The notes under the pieces are model-generated. The model did no database searches, was not told the DNA's origin, and saw only the letters and a program-made list of their open reading frames with translations. A stretch of 64,000 nt of DNA from Rothia nasimurium (GTDB taxonomy: Bacteria; Actinomycetota; Actinomycetes; Actinomycetales; Micrococcaceae). This document shows positions 27,143 to 35,146 of the stretch, in pieces (positions within the stretch are counted from its first letter, which is position 1; each line of letters starts with the position of its first letter). Both the position numbers and the translations under genes were made by a program. The stretch covers positions 62,001 to 126,000 of the forward strand of contig NZ_CAKMTD010000002.1 in assembly GCF_928391935.1 (NCBI RefSeq), read 5' to 3'.

Positions 27143-28711
27143 TTAGTCCATCACCTCGGTGGACAGGGGCGCCAGGCCCGAGGCGGTGAGCACGGCACGC
27201 AGGGGGGCCGCAGCCTTATTGACGGTTTCCTGGGCTTCAGAGACGGGCACCGAGTCCATGACGATACCGGCACCTGCCTGCACGTAGCCCCGTCCGCTCT
27301 TGAGCACGGCGGTGCGGATAGCAATGGCCATATCCATGTTGCCCGCAAAGTCGAAGTAGCCACATACCCCGCCGTAAATGCCGCGCGCGCTGATCTCGTA
27401 CTCGTCCAGCAGCTGCATGGCGCGGGGCTTGGGTGCCCCGGAGAGGGTGCCTGCGGGGAAGGCCACGCGCAGCACGTCGTAGGCGTTCATGCCCTCAGCC
27501 AGCTGAGCTGTGACCTCTGAGGAGATGTGCATGATGTGGCTGAAGCGTTCGATTTCCATGAACTGGGTGACACTGACGGAGCCGGGTACGGCGATTCGGG
27601 AGAGGTCGTTGCGGGCTAGGTCGATGAGCATGAGGTGCTCGGAGCGTTCCTTCTCGTCGGCAAGCAGCTCTTCGGCCAGGGCCAGGTCTTCGTCGCGGGT
27701 GGCGCCGCGCGGGCGGGAGCCGGCGATGGGGTGGGTGGTGGCGGTGCCGTCCTTGAGGGTGACCAGGGCTTCTGGGGAGGAGCCGACGATCTGGAAGGGT
27801 TCGCCGTCTTCGGTGGATTCGAAGTTGAAGAGGTACATATAGGGCGAGGGGTTGGTTTGGCGCAGGACGCGGTAGACGTCCAGGGCGCTGGCCCGGTTTT
27901 CTACTTCGAAGCGGCGGGAGAGCACGATTTGGAAGACGTCGCCGTCGATGATGTTTTTCTTGGATTTGTCGATGGCGTCGAGGAAGCCCTGTTCGTCCCA
28001 GGTGTGGGTGACTCCGGCGATTTTTTGGTCGATGGTTGCGGTGCCGGTGAGGGTGGATACGCTGTCGGGGGCGGGTTGGGCGAGTTTGTCCATCATGGCG
28101 TAGACGCGGGAGAGGGCGTCGGCGTAGGCGGCGTCGACGTTGTCGTCGGTGCCGTTGAAGTTGATGGCGTTTGCGATGAGGGTGACGGTGCCGTCGGCGT
28201 TGTCGTGCACGGCCATGTCAGAGACGATGTTGAGGGCGAATTCGGGGAGGTTGACGTCGTCGGCTGGGCCGCCGGGTAGTTTTTCCCAGTGGCGGACGAC
28301 GTCCCAGCCCATGTAGCCGACCAGGCCGCTGGTGAGCGGGGGTAGGCCTGCCAGGGGCTTGGTGTGGAGCATTTCGAGGGTTTCCCGGATAGCTTCAACG
28401 GGGTCACCTTCGGTGGGGGCACCGGCTGGGGTGAGGCCCTGCCAGATGAGACTGCCGTCCTTGGTGGTGAGGGTTGAGCGGCTGGAGGCCCCGATAAAGG
28501 AGTAGCGGGACCACTGCTTTTGCTCATTGGCTGATTCCAGCAGGAAGGTGCCGGGGGCTGGTGCCCCGTCGGCACAGACCAGGGAGCGGTAGATGCCGAT
28601 GGGGGTCATGGCGTCGGCAAGCACTTTGACGCGCACGGGAATGACCCGATCGGTGGTGGCGAGCTGGCGGAACTCCTCAAGGGTGGGCTCGATAATTCCT
28701 AGGTCCTGCAT
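27143..28711 (-). CDS. trpE: Anthranilate synthase component I
   Basis: 522 residues. It makes anthranilate from chorismate with ammonia or the TrpG glutaminase. The tryptophan feedback site is visible as FLLES (about 56-60) with the following SRYSFIG. The catalytic core has FQIVLSRRFE, NPSPYMYL, GSSPEALV, IAGSRPRG and the C-terminal FPAGTLSGAPKPRAM. No trpG or trpD is in the window. There is no Trp-rich leader peptide in the 94-bp gap to hisI, so I see no sign of attenuation here. Confidence 0.97.
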   Translation of the reverse strand: MQDLGIIEPTLEEFRQLATTDRVIPVRVKVLADAMTPIGIYRSLVCADGAPAPGTFLLESANEQKQWSRYSFIGASSRSTLTTKDGSLIWQGLTPAGAPTEGDPVEAIRETLEMLHTKPLAGLPPLTSGLVGYMGWDVVRHWEKLPGGPADDVNLPEFALNIVSDMAVHDNADGTVTLIANAINFNGTDDNVDAAYADALSRVYAMMDKLAQPAPDSVSTLTGTATIDQKIAGVTHTWDEQGFLDAIDKSKKNIIDGDVFQIVLSRRFEVENRASALDVYRVLRQTNPSPYMYLFNFESTEDGEPFQIVGSSPEALVTLKDGTATTHPIAGSRPRGATRDEDLALAEELLADEKERSEHLMLIDLARNDLSRIAVPGSVSVTQFMEIERFSHIMHISSEVTAQLAEGMNAYDVLRVAFPAGTLSGAPKPRAMQLLDEYEISARGIYGGVCGYFDFAGNMDMAIAIRTAVLKSGRGYVQAGAGIVMDSVPVSEAQETVNKAAAPLRAVLTASGLAPLSTEVMD

Positions 28712-28805
28712 TGGTTTCCTCTGGTGGGTGTGGGGCTGGGTTCGGTGGGCGGGGCTGGCTGGTTGGGTGAGGACGGCCGGGCGGCTGGGCCTGGGGCTCT
28801 TCCGG

Positions 28806-29204
28806 CTAGGAGCCGGGTCGGGTTCCTACCTGGGCTGGTAGTTGACCTCCGGCTTGGAAACAGGTGGTGGTGCCGGTGTGGCAGGCTGCTCCGACCTGGT
28901 CTACTTCCAGCAGGAGGGCGTCGCCGTCGCAGTCCATGCTGACGCTTTTGACGTACTGGTAGTGGCCGCTGGTGTCGCCCTTGCGCCAGTATTCCTGGCG
29001 GGAGCGGGACCAGAAGGTGACCCGCCCTTCGGTGAGGGTGCGGCGCAGGGCTTCGTCGTTCATCCAGCCGAGCATGAGCACATCTCGGGTGTCGTACTGC
29101 TGGATGATAGCGGCAAAGAGGCCGTTTTCATCGCGCTTGAGGCGGGCGGCAATATCGGCGGGCAGGGTTGCGCTTTCGGTGGCGGCTGAGGCTGGTGTAG
29201 TCAC
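28806..29204 (-). CDS. hisI: Phosphoribosyl-AMP cyclohydrolase
   Basis: 132 residues. It opens the adenine ring of phosphoribosyl-AMP in histidine synthesis. Motifs are [28 protein letters not shown], the magnesium-binding [10 protein letters not shown] and the zinc motif CHTGTTTCF. The start is GTG 29204 with GGAAAG just upstream. It heads the hisI-trpE-membrane protein unit. The other his genes (hisF, hisG and hisE) lie 15 kb away beyond the defence island. Confidence 0.95.
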   Translation of the reverse strand: MTTPASAATESATLPADIAARLKRDENGLFAAIIQQYDTRDVLMLGWMNDEALRRTLTEGRVTFWSRSRQEYWRKGDTSGHYQYVKSVSMDCDGDALLLEVDQVGAACHTGTTTCFQAGGQLPAQVGTRPGS

Positions 29205-29284
29205 CTTTCCATCCTAGCTGATGGTGACCCGGGGGCTGGGGGCGGTAGTCTCACCATCTGGCTATGTGCTGGGGCAGCCGTCGA

Positions 29285-29294
29285 GGGGGGGGGG
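29285..29294. repeat. Homopolymeric G10 tract
   Basis: Ten consecutive G lie in the gap between the divergent hisI and the TIGR03085 gene, about 90 bases upstream of the latter. Such tracts can change length by slippage, but this one is outside the coding frame. Confidence 0.6.
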
Positions 29295-29381
29295 ACAAAA
29301 ATCTTGGGGCTGACCACTCCCTGCTGGTCGGTGCTGGCAGCACCTGCTTTCGGGCCTGTCACCAGGACTAGACTGGGAGCT

Positions 29382-30020
29382 ATGACCTCTTCAGCCCTTG
29401 TTACCTCCGAACGCACCGCTCTCGTGCAGGCTCTTGCTGACGCCGGGCCGTCCGCCCCTACCCTCTGTGAGGGCTGGGAAACCCGCCACCTGGCAGCCCA
29501 CCTGCTGTTGCGCGAGTCCAAGCCCACCCTGGCAGCCGGGGTCATGGGCGGCCCGCTGGGAGCCCGCACCGAGCAAGCCACCAACCAACTGGCCGACGAA
29601 CTGGCCGGCCTGCGCCGCTACGAGAAGGCCCTGCGCGACTTTGAGGCCCTGCCGGGCTACCTGCACATGCACTCGCTTTTGCCCGGCCTGGATGAGGCCA
29701 TGAACCTGATTGAGTATTTTGTGCATACCGAGGACGTCCGCCGCGCCTCACCGGCTGACGGTGAGGCGCTGACCCCGCGCGTCCTGGCTGAGGGTGTGCA
29801 GGAGAAGATGTGGAAGGCTCTGCAGGCCCGTGCCCGGGTGATGGTCGGGAGGAAGTACCCGCAGGGGCTGGTGTTGGAAGCCCCGGGCTACTCCCCCGCT
29901 GTTCACACTGTGCTCGCTCCGCCTGCTGGCCGGGTGGCAACCGTGCTCACCGGCGAGCCGGGCGAACTATTGCTCTACCTGTTCGGGCGTGAGGCTGCGG
30001 CCCGGGTTGAGGTGGGCTAG
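29382..30020 (+). CDS. TIGR03085 family metal-binding protein (DinB/mycothiol-enzyme fold)
   Basis: 212 residues. The N-terminus ERTALVQALADAGPSAPTLC followed by GWETRHLAAHLLLRES is the signature of this actinobacterial family, related to mycothiol-dependent maleylpyruvate isomerases of the DinB-like four-helix fold. The His of HLAAH and the His of YFVHTEDVRR are the likely metal ligands. Function is unknown. ATG 29382 follows GGGAG. In related genomes this gene normally sits between hisF and hisI; here it marks the left edge of the inserted island. Confidence 0.88.
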   Translation: MTSSALVTSERTALVQALADAGPSAPTLCEGWETRHLAAHLLLRESKPTLAAGVMGGPLGARTEQATNQLADELAGLRRYEKALRDFEALPGYLHMHSLLPGLDEAMNLIEYFVHTEDVRRASPADGEALTPRVLAEGVQEKMWKALQARARVMVGRKYPQGLVLEAPGYSPAVHTVLAPPAGRVATVLTGEPGELLLYLFGREAAARVEVG

Positions 30021-30047
30021 TAGCCAGTTTCTGTGCCCAGCCCTAAG

Positions 30048-30113
30048 TAGGGACCAGAAAACTCCCGATAGTATGTGTGCACCACAAGGATTTCGGGAGG
30101 AATCTGGTCCCTA
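30048..30113. terminator. Terminator between TIGR03085 gene and DUF2087 gene
   Basis: The outer stem TAGGGACCAGA/TCTGGTCCCTA (11 bp) and the inner CTCCCGA/TCGGGAG form a long hairpin between convergent genes. Confidence 0.8.
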
Positions 30114-30117
30114 GTTG

Positions 30118-30609
30118 TTAAATAGCCTCTGCGGTCAGGTAACCCGGCAGCCACATCGCTTCCCAGGCCGGAGCTTCGGCAGCCAGCACGGTACCTGCCC
30201 GGTCAGGAGCCCGGGTCGCCAGGCAATAGGTGGATGCGTCAGCGGTTCGCACCAGGTAACCGTACTCGACCATTTCCCGACGCATAAAGGCATAGTCCTG
30301 CCAGAGGGCGGCCAGAATCTCGTTGACCTGTTTCTCGCTGTAGGTGCGACCCGGCTCAAAATAGGTCACGAGGTGCAGCAGCAGGTGGGCGCGGGTGCGG
30401 CGCTTGGAGGGCCAGGAGGTCAGGCGTCCGCCCTGCAGAAAACGGTCAACGACTGTGCGGTGTTCTGCGTAGGCTTGTTCGCGGGGATCGGTGAGGACGT
30501 CGGTCGTCGGCTTGGTCTCGAGGAGGGCTGCTCGGGCGGTGGTGTAGTTCTCACCGGTTTCTTCCATGCGGGCGCGCACGAGCTTTTTGAAGTTTGATTG
30601 GGCAGTCAC
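30118..30609 (-). CDS. DUF2087 domain protein
   Basis: 163 residues from GTG 30609, with GAAGAAAG about 10 bases upstream; an in-frame upstream ATG at 30693 would add 28 poorly conserved residues. The N-terminus NFKKLVRARMEETGENYTTA is a short helical motif seen in several small actinobacterial proteins. The DUF2087 domain covers about 65-145 (RTRAHLLLHLVTYFEPGRTY ... MRREMVEYGYL), a winged-helix-like fold usually linked to transcription regulators. It is the first gene inside the island on the left side, and its relation to the restriction genes is unclear. Confidence 0.75.
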   Translation of the reverse strand: MTAQSNFKKLVRARMEETGENYTTARAALLETKPTTDVLTDPREQAYAEHRTVVDRFLQGGRLTSWPSKRRTRAHLLLHLVTYFEPGRTYSEKQVNEILAALWQDYAFMRREMVEYGYLVRTADASTYCLATRAPDRAGTVLAAEAPAWEAMWLPGYLTAEAI

Positions 30610-30794
30610 GGGTATCGACTTTCTTCGCACTCTAGCTGCGGTATCAATCGACGGTTCGGTGGTGCCTACCCCGGTCTTGGAATGCCGGTGCAACCCGAGA
30701 ATTCTCTTCCCTTCGCGCTGATGGCCTGCTTGCTAGAGTCACAGGGGCAATGCGCTGGGCGGTGGGTGACGCCTCACACCTTTATATCACAGTT

Positions 30795-30855
30795 GCTCCC
30801 GAATGTAACCGAAAATGCCATCTGCGTGTTCTTTGACCGCGCAGGTGGCATTTTT
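30795..30855 (+). ncRNA. Possible small RNA ending in a terminator
   Basis: In the gene-free gap 30610-31088 a hairpin (GCCATCTGC/GCAGGTGGC, extended by AAAATGCC/GGCATTTT, 30812-30855) ends in T5. No gene precedes it on the plus strand. A TATATC box at 30783 could start a transcript of about 60 nt. The tail GTGGCATTTTTCATTT is close to GTGGCGGTTTTCATTT at the end of the RNA candidate before the Abi gene. The rest of the gap shows nothing I can name. Confidence 0.3.
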
Positions 30856-30996
30856 CATTTCCTTCAAGAAGCGGACGGACGCTCTCCCCGGCTTGGCGAG
30901 GCCCCTCCCCTTGCCTGGCAGGAGCTCTTGAACCTTCTGACGTTCAGTAGGCTAGACACAAGTGCTGCACGTCATCTTCCCTGCCGATTGCTTGGG

Positions 30997-31002
30997 TATT
31001 AT
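30997..31002 (+). promoter_or_regulatory. Putative -10 box of hsdM
   Basis: TATTAT lies about 90 bases upstream of the hsdM GTG. Between them a hairpin with AAAAGC/GCTTTT ends (about 31018-31052) could act as an attenuator. The -35 region is weak. Confidence 0.35.
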
Positions 31003-31088
31003 TAGTTTTCATCAGGGTAAAAGCTCTGCCCCTGGTGGTTCGGGCTTTTATCTGTGAGTCTTTGTTCTGCCAACCATGAGGGGCTTGT

Positions 31089-33080
31089 GTGTCTTCTTTG
31101 AACTATTCTCAGTTCATTTGGAATGTGGCTGATGTGTTGCGCGGTACCTATAAGCAGCATCAGTACGGTCAGATTATTTTGCCTTTCACGGTGTTGGCGC
31201 GTCTTGATGCGGTGCTTGAGCCGACTAAGCAGGCTGTTCTAGAGGCAACAGAGGGCTATGTGCTCGATACGATTCCTCCAGCGATGCTTTCTGCCCGCGC
31301 GGGTCACGATTACAGTTTCTATAACCTCTCCCAGCACAACCTCAAGACCGTGGCTAATGACCCCGATACGCTTGAGCAGAACCTGCGTTCTTACATTAAC
31401 CAGTTCAGTGAGAACGTGCGCGATATTTTTGAGAAGTATAAGTTCGAAGACACTATCGCAGACCTGGCCGCCCAGAACCTGCTCTATCAGGTGATTCAGC
31501 ATTTCTCGCGGGTGAACCTGCACCCAGAGAATGTGAGCAATGAGCAGATGGGCAACATCTTCGAAGAGCTCATTCGTAAGTTCGCTGAGGCTTCGAACGA
31601 GACTGCCGGTGAGCACTTCACCCCGCGTGAAGTCATTGAGCTGATGGTTAACCTGCTGCTGGCTGATGATGAAGATTTGCGCACTGATTATATTGCCCGG
31701 TCGGTCTATGATCCCACAGCTGGTACCGGCGGTATGCTGTCGGTGGCTGACGATAAGATTCACCAGCTGAACCCCACCGCCGATGTGAGCCTGCTGGGCC
31801 AGGAGCTCAACCCCGAGTCGTATGCGATTTGTAAGGCGGACATGGTGGTTAAGGGCCAGGACGTTGATAACATTGCCCTGGGTAATACCCTGACTGACCC
31901 GGCCTTTGAGAACCGCACCTTCCATTACGGGCTGAGCAACCCGCCTTTTGGTGTGGACTGGAAGGGCGCTAAGGCTGTGGTTGAGGCTGAGCATAAGAAC
32001 CAAGGTTTTGCGGGCCGGTTTGGTGCTGGCCTGCCCCGGGTTTCTGACGGCTCGCTGCTCTTCTTGCAGCACCTGATTTCTAAGCTCAATGAACCAACGG
32101 TTGCGAGCAATGGCGTTGCCCAGGTGGGCGGCCGCGGGGCTATTGTTTTGAATGGCTCTCCCCTCTTTACGGGTGGCGCGGGCTCTGGTGAGTCCAATAT
32201 TCGTAAGTGGGTTTTGGACCAGGACTACCTTGAGGCAATTATTGGCCTGCCCACTGACATGTTCTATAACACCGGTATTTCTACCTATATTTGGGTGCTG
32301 AATAAGCAGAAGAAGGCTGAGCGTAAGGGTAAGGTTCAGCTGATTGACGCGACGAATATGTTTGAGAAGATGCGTAAGTCGGTGGGGTCTAAGAGGAAGC
32401 GCCTGAGTGAGGAGCAGATCGCTGAGATTACCCGCCTCTACGCTGCTTTTGATACTGCCGATGATAAGCGGTCTAAGGTTTTTGATCGTGAAGAGTTTAT
32501 GTATCGCACGATTACGGTGGAGCGCCCTTTGCGGTTGAATTGGGGTTTTACTGCTGAGCGGGTGGAGCGTTTGTTGGCTTCTAAGGAGTTTGGCAAGCTC
32601 AAGTTGGCTGAGGGTGAGGACGCCGCTGTGCGGGTTTCTCTTGCTTCTTTGGTTGAGAGCGAGGCGGGTGCCGTTGGTGGTGATGTGACTGGTGTGAAGG
32701 CTGAGCTGTTGCAGGTGTTTGCGGACGCCGGTGCCCTGGTGAAGCCTGCGGCTTTGGCTAAGCTGGTGGATGAGTTAGCTGAGCGCGATGAATCCGCCGA
32801 GGTGGTAATGAAGGCTAAGAAGCCGGTGGCTGACACTACCCTGCGCGATACTGAGAATGTGCCATGGGGCGAGGATATTCACGAGTACTTGGAGCGCGAG
32901 GTCAAACCTTTTGTGCCCGACGCCTGGATTGATGAGTCTAAGACTAAAGAGGGCGCGGAGATTCCTTTTACCCGCCACTTCTACGAGTACGTGCCGCCGC
33001 GCTCCCTGGAGGAGATCAACCGCGACCTCAACGAGGTGCTGGGACGAATCAAGAAGAGGCTGGAAGAGGTGCAGGCATAA
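31089..33080 (+). CDS. hsdM: Type I restriction-modification DNA methyltransferase subunit
   Basis: 663 residues. It is the N6-adenine methyltransferase of a type I system and works with HsdS as M2S. The HsdM N-terminal helical domain is seen at about 5-130 (QIILPFTVLARLDAVLEPTK). The SAM motif I is DPTAGTGGML (about 207-216) and the catalytic motif IV is NPPF (about 284-287). The C-terminal 200 residues are charged and helical and longer than in EcoKI-type M subunits, matching the larger actinobacterial branch. The start is GTG with GAGGGG upstream. It begins the hsdM-hsdS-nuclease operon. Confidence 0.95.
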   Translation: MSSLNYSQFIWNVADVLRGTYKQHQYGQIILPFTVLARLDAVLEPTKQAVLEATEGYVLDTIPPAMLSARAGHDYSFYNLSQHNLKTVANDPDTLEQNLRSYINQFSENVRDIFEKYKFEDTIADLAAQNLLYQVIQHFSRVNLHPENVSNEQMGNIFEELIRKFAEASNETAGEHFTPREVIELMVNLLLADDEDLRTDYIARSVYDPTAGTGGMLSVADDKIHQLNPTADVSLLGQELNPESYAICKADMVVKGQDVDNIALGNTLTDPAFENRTFHYGLSNPPFGVDWKGAKAVVEAEHKNQGFAGRFGAGLPRVSDGSLLFLQHLISKLNEPTVASNGVAQVGGRGAIVLNGSPLFTGGAGSGESNIRKWVLDQDYLEAIIGLPTDMFYNTGISTYIWVLNKQKKAERKGKVQLIDATNMFEKMRKSVGSKRKRLSEEQIAEITRLYAAFDTADDKRSKVFDREEFMYRTITVERPLRLNWGFTAERVERLLASKEFGKLKLAEGEDAAVRVSLASLVESEAGAVGGDVTGVKAELLQVFADAGALVKPAALAKLVDELAERDESAEVVMKAKKPVADTTLRDTENVPWGEDIHEYLEREVKPFVPDAWIDESKTKEGAEIPFTRHFYEYVPPRSLEEINRDLNEVLGRIKKRLEEVQA

Positions 33081-33082
33081 TT

Positions 33083-34270
33083 ATGGGGCGTTCTCTTCCA
33101 CTATGGCCGTTCCTGCAGGAAGTCGATATACGCGCAGGTAAATTAGCAGAAAACCTTCCCTTGCTTTCAGTCTCTCAAACAAGAGGTGTTGTAAGATTCT
33201 CAGAGATTTTTGATAAAGAACCACGTGCTGAGAACCTGAGCAATTACAAGCTTGTAGAACCTGAAGATTTGGTTATTAACCGCATGTCGGCGGATAAAGG
33301 TGCATTGGGAATTGCATCTGAAAGAGGTATTGCTAGCCCAGATTACATGGTGCTCAGAAGCAAGGGCGAAGTCTCACCTAAATATATCGCCTACTTGTTG
33401 AAAAGTGATTTTGGTTTATCTGAAATTAAAAAAATACTACGTGGCATTGGCACTGGTGACACCAACACAGTAAGAACTCCTCGTATATCAAGACACGAAT
33501 TGCTCCACATTAAATGGCCCAATATCCCAGTTCTTGAAGATCAAAAAAGAATTGCAGATGAGCTTGACCGTGAACTGGCGGAGATTGATGAGTTCATCGC
33601 CGACCAGCAAAGGCTTCTTGAACTGGCTACCGAGAAGTTCAATGCTGAACTACGTCAGCTAACGTATCCCGCCAATACTCCCACTGTTCCTTTGAAACGG
33701 TTTGCTCAGATTACGTTGGGTAAGATGATTACACCTTCAGACAAAGGCGGCATGGAGTTGGCGCCCTATATCAGGGCGGCCAATATCCAGCCTGGCGGTG
33801 TTTTCACCTACCAGTCGGACCAAAAGACAATGTGGTTTTCTTCTGACGAGTTAGCTTACTTGGATTTAAAAAAGGATGATGTTCTGGTCGTTGAGGGAGG
33901 AGCTGGCTTTGGCCGGAGCGCTGTCCTCACAGAAGATTTACCCGGCTGGAGTTTCCAGAATTCTATTAACCGAGTGCGCGTCAATAAGGAGTTAGCTGAT
34001 CAAAATTTCATTAACTTCTGCCTTCAAGCACAATTGATTTTTGGTGAATTAAACTATTTAACCAACCAATCAACAATTCCACATTTAACAGCTGAAAAGT
34101 TATCTTTTATCAACGTGCCAGATATTAATTTAGTTTCTCAACTAAAAATATCAAAAATTTTGCTCAAGAAAAAAGGAGGTCTTACACAAATTCAAGAAGA
34201 TATCAACAAATCTGTTCATTACGTGCGTGAATTTAGAAAATCATTAATCGATTTTGGGAGTAATAAATAA
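33083..34270 (+). CDS. hsdS: Type I restriction-modification specificity subunit
   Basis: 395 residues. It sets the DNA target of the methylase and endonuclease. Two target-recognition regions flank a central helical spacer (DQKRIADELDRELAEIDEF, about 153-171). The second half ends with QIQEDINKSVHYVREFRKSL. The usual final residues (AAVTG-IDV-like) are missing, so the distal helix may be shortened. It starts two bases after the hsdM stop. Base composition falls steeply within this gene, from about 50% G+C to A+T-rich at its end, which suggests that recognition domains were swapped in from another source. Confidence 0.9.
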   Translation: MGRSLPLWPFLQEVDIRAGKLAENLPLLSVSQTRGVVRFSEIFDKEPRAENLSNYKLVEPEDLVINRMSADKGALGIASERGIASPDYMVLRSKGEVSPKYIAYLLKSDFGLSEIKKILRGIGTGDTNTVRTPRISRHELLHIKWPNIPVLEDQKRIADELDRELAEIDEFIADQQRLLELATEKFNAELRQLTYPANTPTVPLKRFAQITLGKMITPSDKGGMELAPYIRAANIQPGGVFTYQSDQKTMWFSSDELAYLDLKKDDVLVVEGGAGFGRSAVLTEDLPGWSFQNSINRVRVNKELADQNFINFCLQAQLIFGELNYLTNQSTIPHLTAEKLSFINVPDINLVSQLKISKILLKKKGGLTQIQEDINKSVHYVREFRKSLIDFGSNK

Positions 34271-35142
34271 TGTCGGAAAAATATTTGAACATAGATGCGC
34301 TTAAATTATCATACTCATACGAGGTTTCAAATTTAATTAACAAAAGTAGATTATTTCGAGAATTAATTCCAAATTCAGACACAGAACCCAATCAATCCGG
34401 CCACCCAGGAGAAGAGGGCAGATGGACTGAATCACTATTGGCAGATTTTCTTCGAAAAAATTTGCCACCAAATTTAAAAGTTTCAACTGGTTTTATTATT
34501 AACCCCCAATCCAATAGCAGATCTTACCAAATAGATATTTTAATTTACGATCCGTCTATCGCTCCGCCGTTATTCGAATACGGCGACGGAGTTATTGTAC
34601 ATCCAGCTTCAGTAGCAGCTGCAATTTCAACCAAATATAAAATCACCAGAAAGAATATTAAATATGAAATAGAACAGCTTTCTGAAATCGGTGCTTTATG
34701 TAAAGATTACCACGTGAAGGGTCCGTATCTATGTTTATTTGGATATAACCTTGAATATTATCCTTACGAGAATAAGAAATGGATAAAAAATTTAAATTTC
34801 TACTCTAATATAGTTCGTGACTATTACTCAAGTGGAAATTGTAAAAATATGAACGAGGTAATTGATTCAATAATTTCATTAGACGGATCTATAATTCACT
34901 TGAGTAAAGGAAAGCCTGAAAACTGCAGAAATCAAGTAAAAATATTAAATATTGGAATTAATTGGGGGAATGCACAGGTTGCTGGTAGATTTGGTGATGA
35001 GTATTTACTATTATCTGAAATGATTGAAGGGATTTTAAAATTCAATAAGTATCAAAATAAGATAACTTGGCCTATCCCAGCAGCAAATAAATACAGACCT
35101 AATGGGAAATTTAAAACAACTGCTTTTCACGGGAAAATTTAA
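34270..35142 (+). CDS. DUF6602-like nuclease-fold protein inside the hsd operon
   Basis: 290 residues, A+T-rich. The ATG overlaps the hsdS stop (TAATG), so it is coupled to the restriction genes. The region HPGEEGRWTESLLADFLR ... SYQIDILIYDPSIAPPLF (about 40-100) resembles DUF6602, a domain with a probable PD-(D/E)xK fold. The conserved Asp is present (QIDIL, about 86-90), but where an E-x-K motif would be expected the sequence is AAAISTK (about 115-121), so the acidic metal ligand seems lost. It may bind DNA or a partner without cutting, perhaps as a sensor for the next gene's product. Family assignment is from memory of the pattern. Confidence 0.6.
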   Translation: MSEKYLNIDALKLSYSYEVSNLINKSRLFRELIPNSDTEPNQSGHPGEEGRWTESLLADFLRKNLPPNLKVSTGFIINPQSNSRSYQIDILIYDPSIAPPLFEYGDGVIVHPASVAAAISTKYKITRKNIKYEIEQLSEIGALCKDYHVKGPYLCLFGYNLEYYPYENKKWIKNLNFYSNIVRDYYSSGNCKNMNEVIDSIISLDGSIIHLSKGKPENCRNQVKILNIGINWGNAQVAGRFGDEYLLLSEMIEGILKFNKYQNKITWPIPAANKYRPNGKFKTTAFHGKI

Positions 35143-35146
35143 TATT

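Noticed and set aside
28712..28805. trp attenuator upstream of trpE
   Set aside because: No leader peptide with tandem Trp codons is encoded on the minus strand, and hisI ends immediately upstream.
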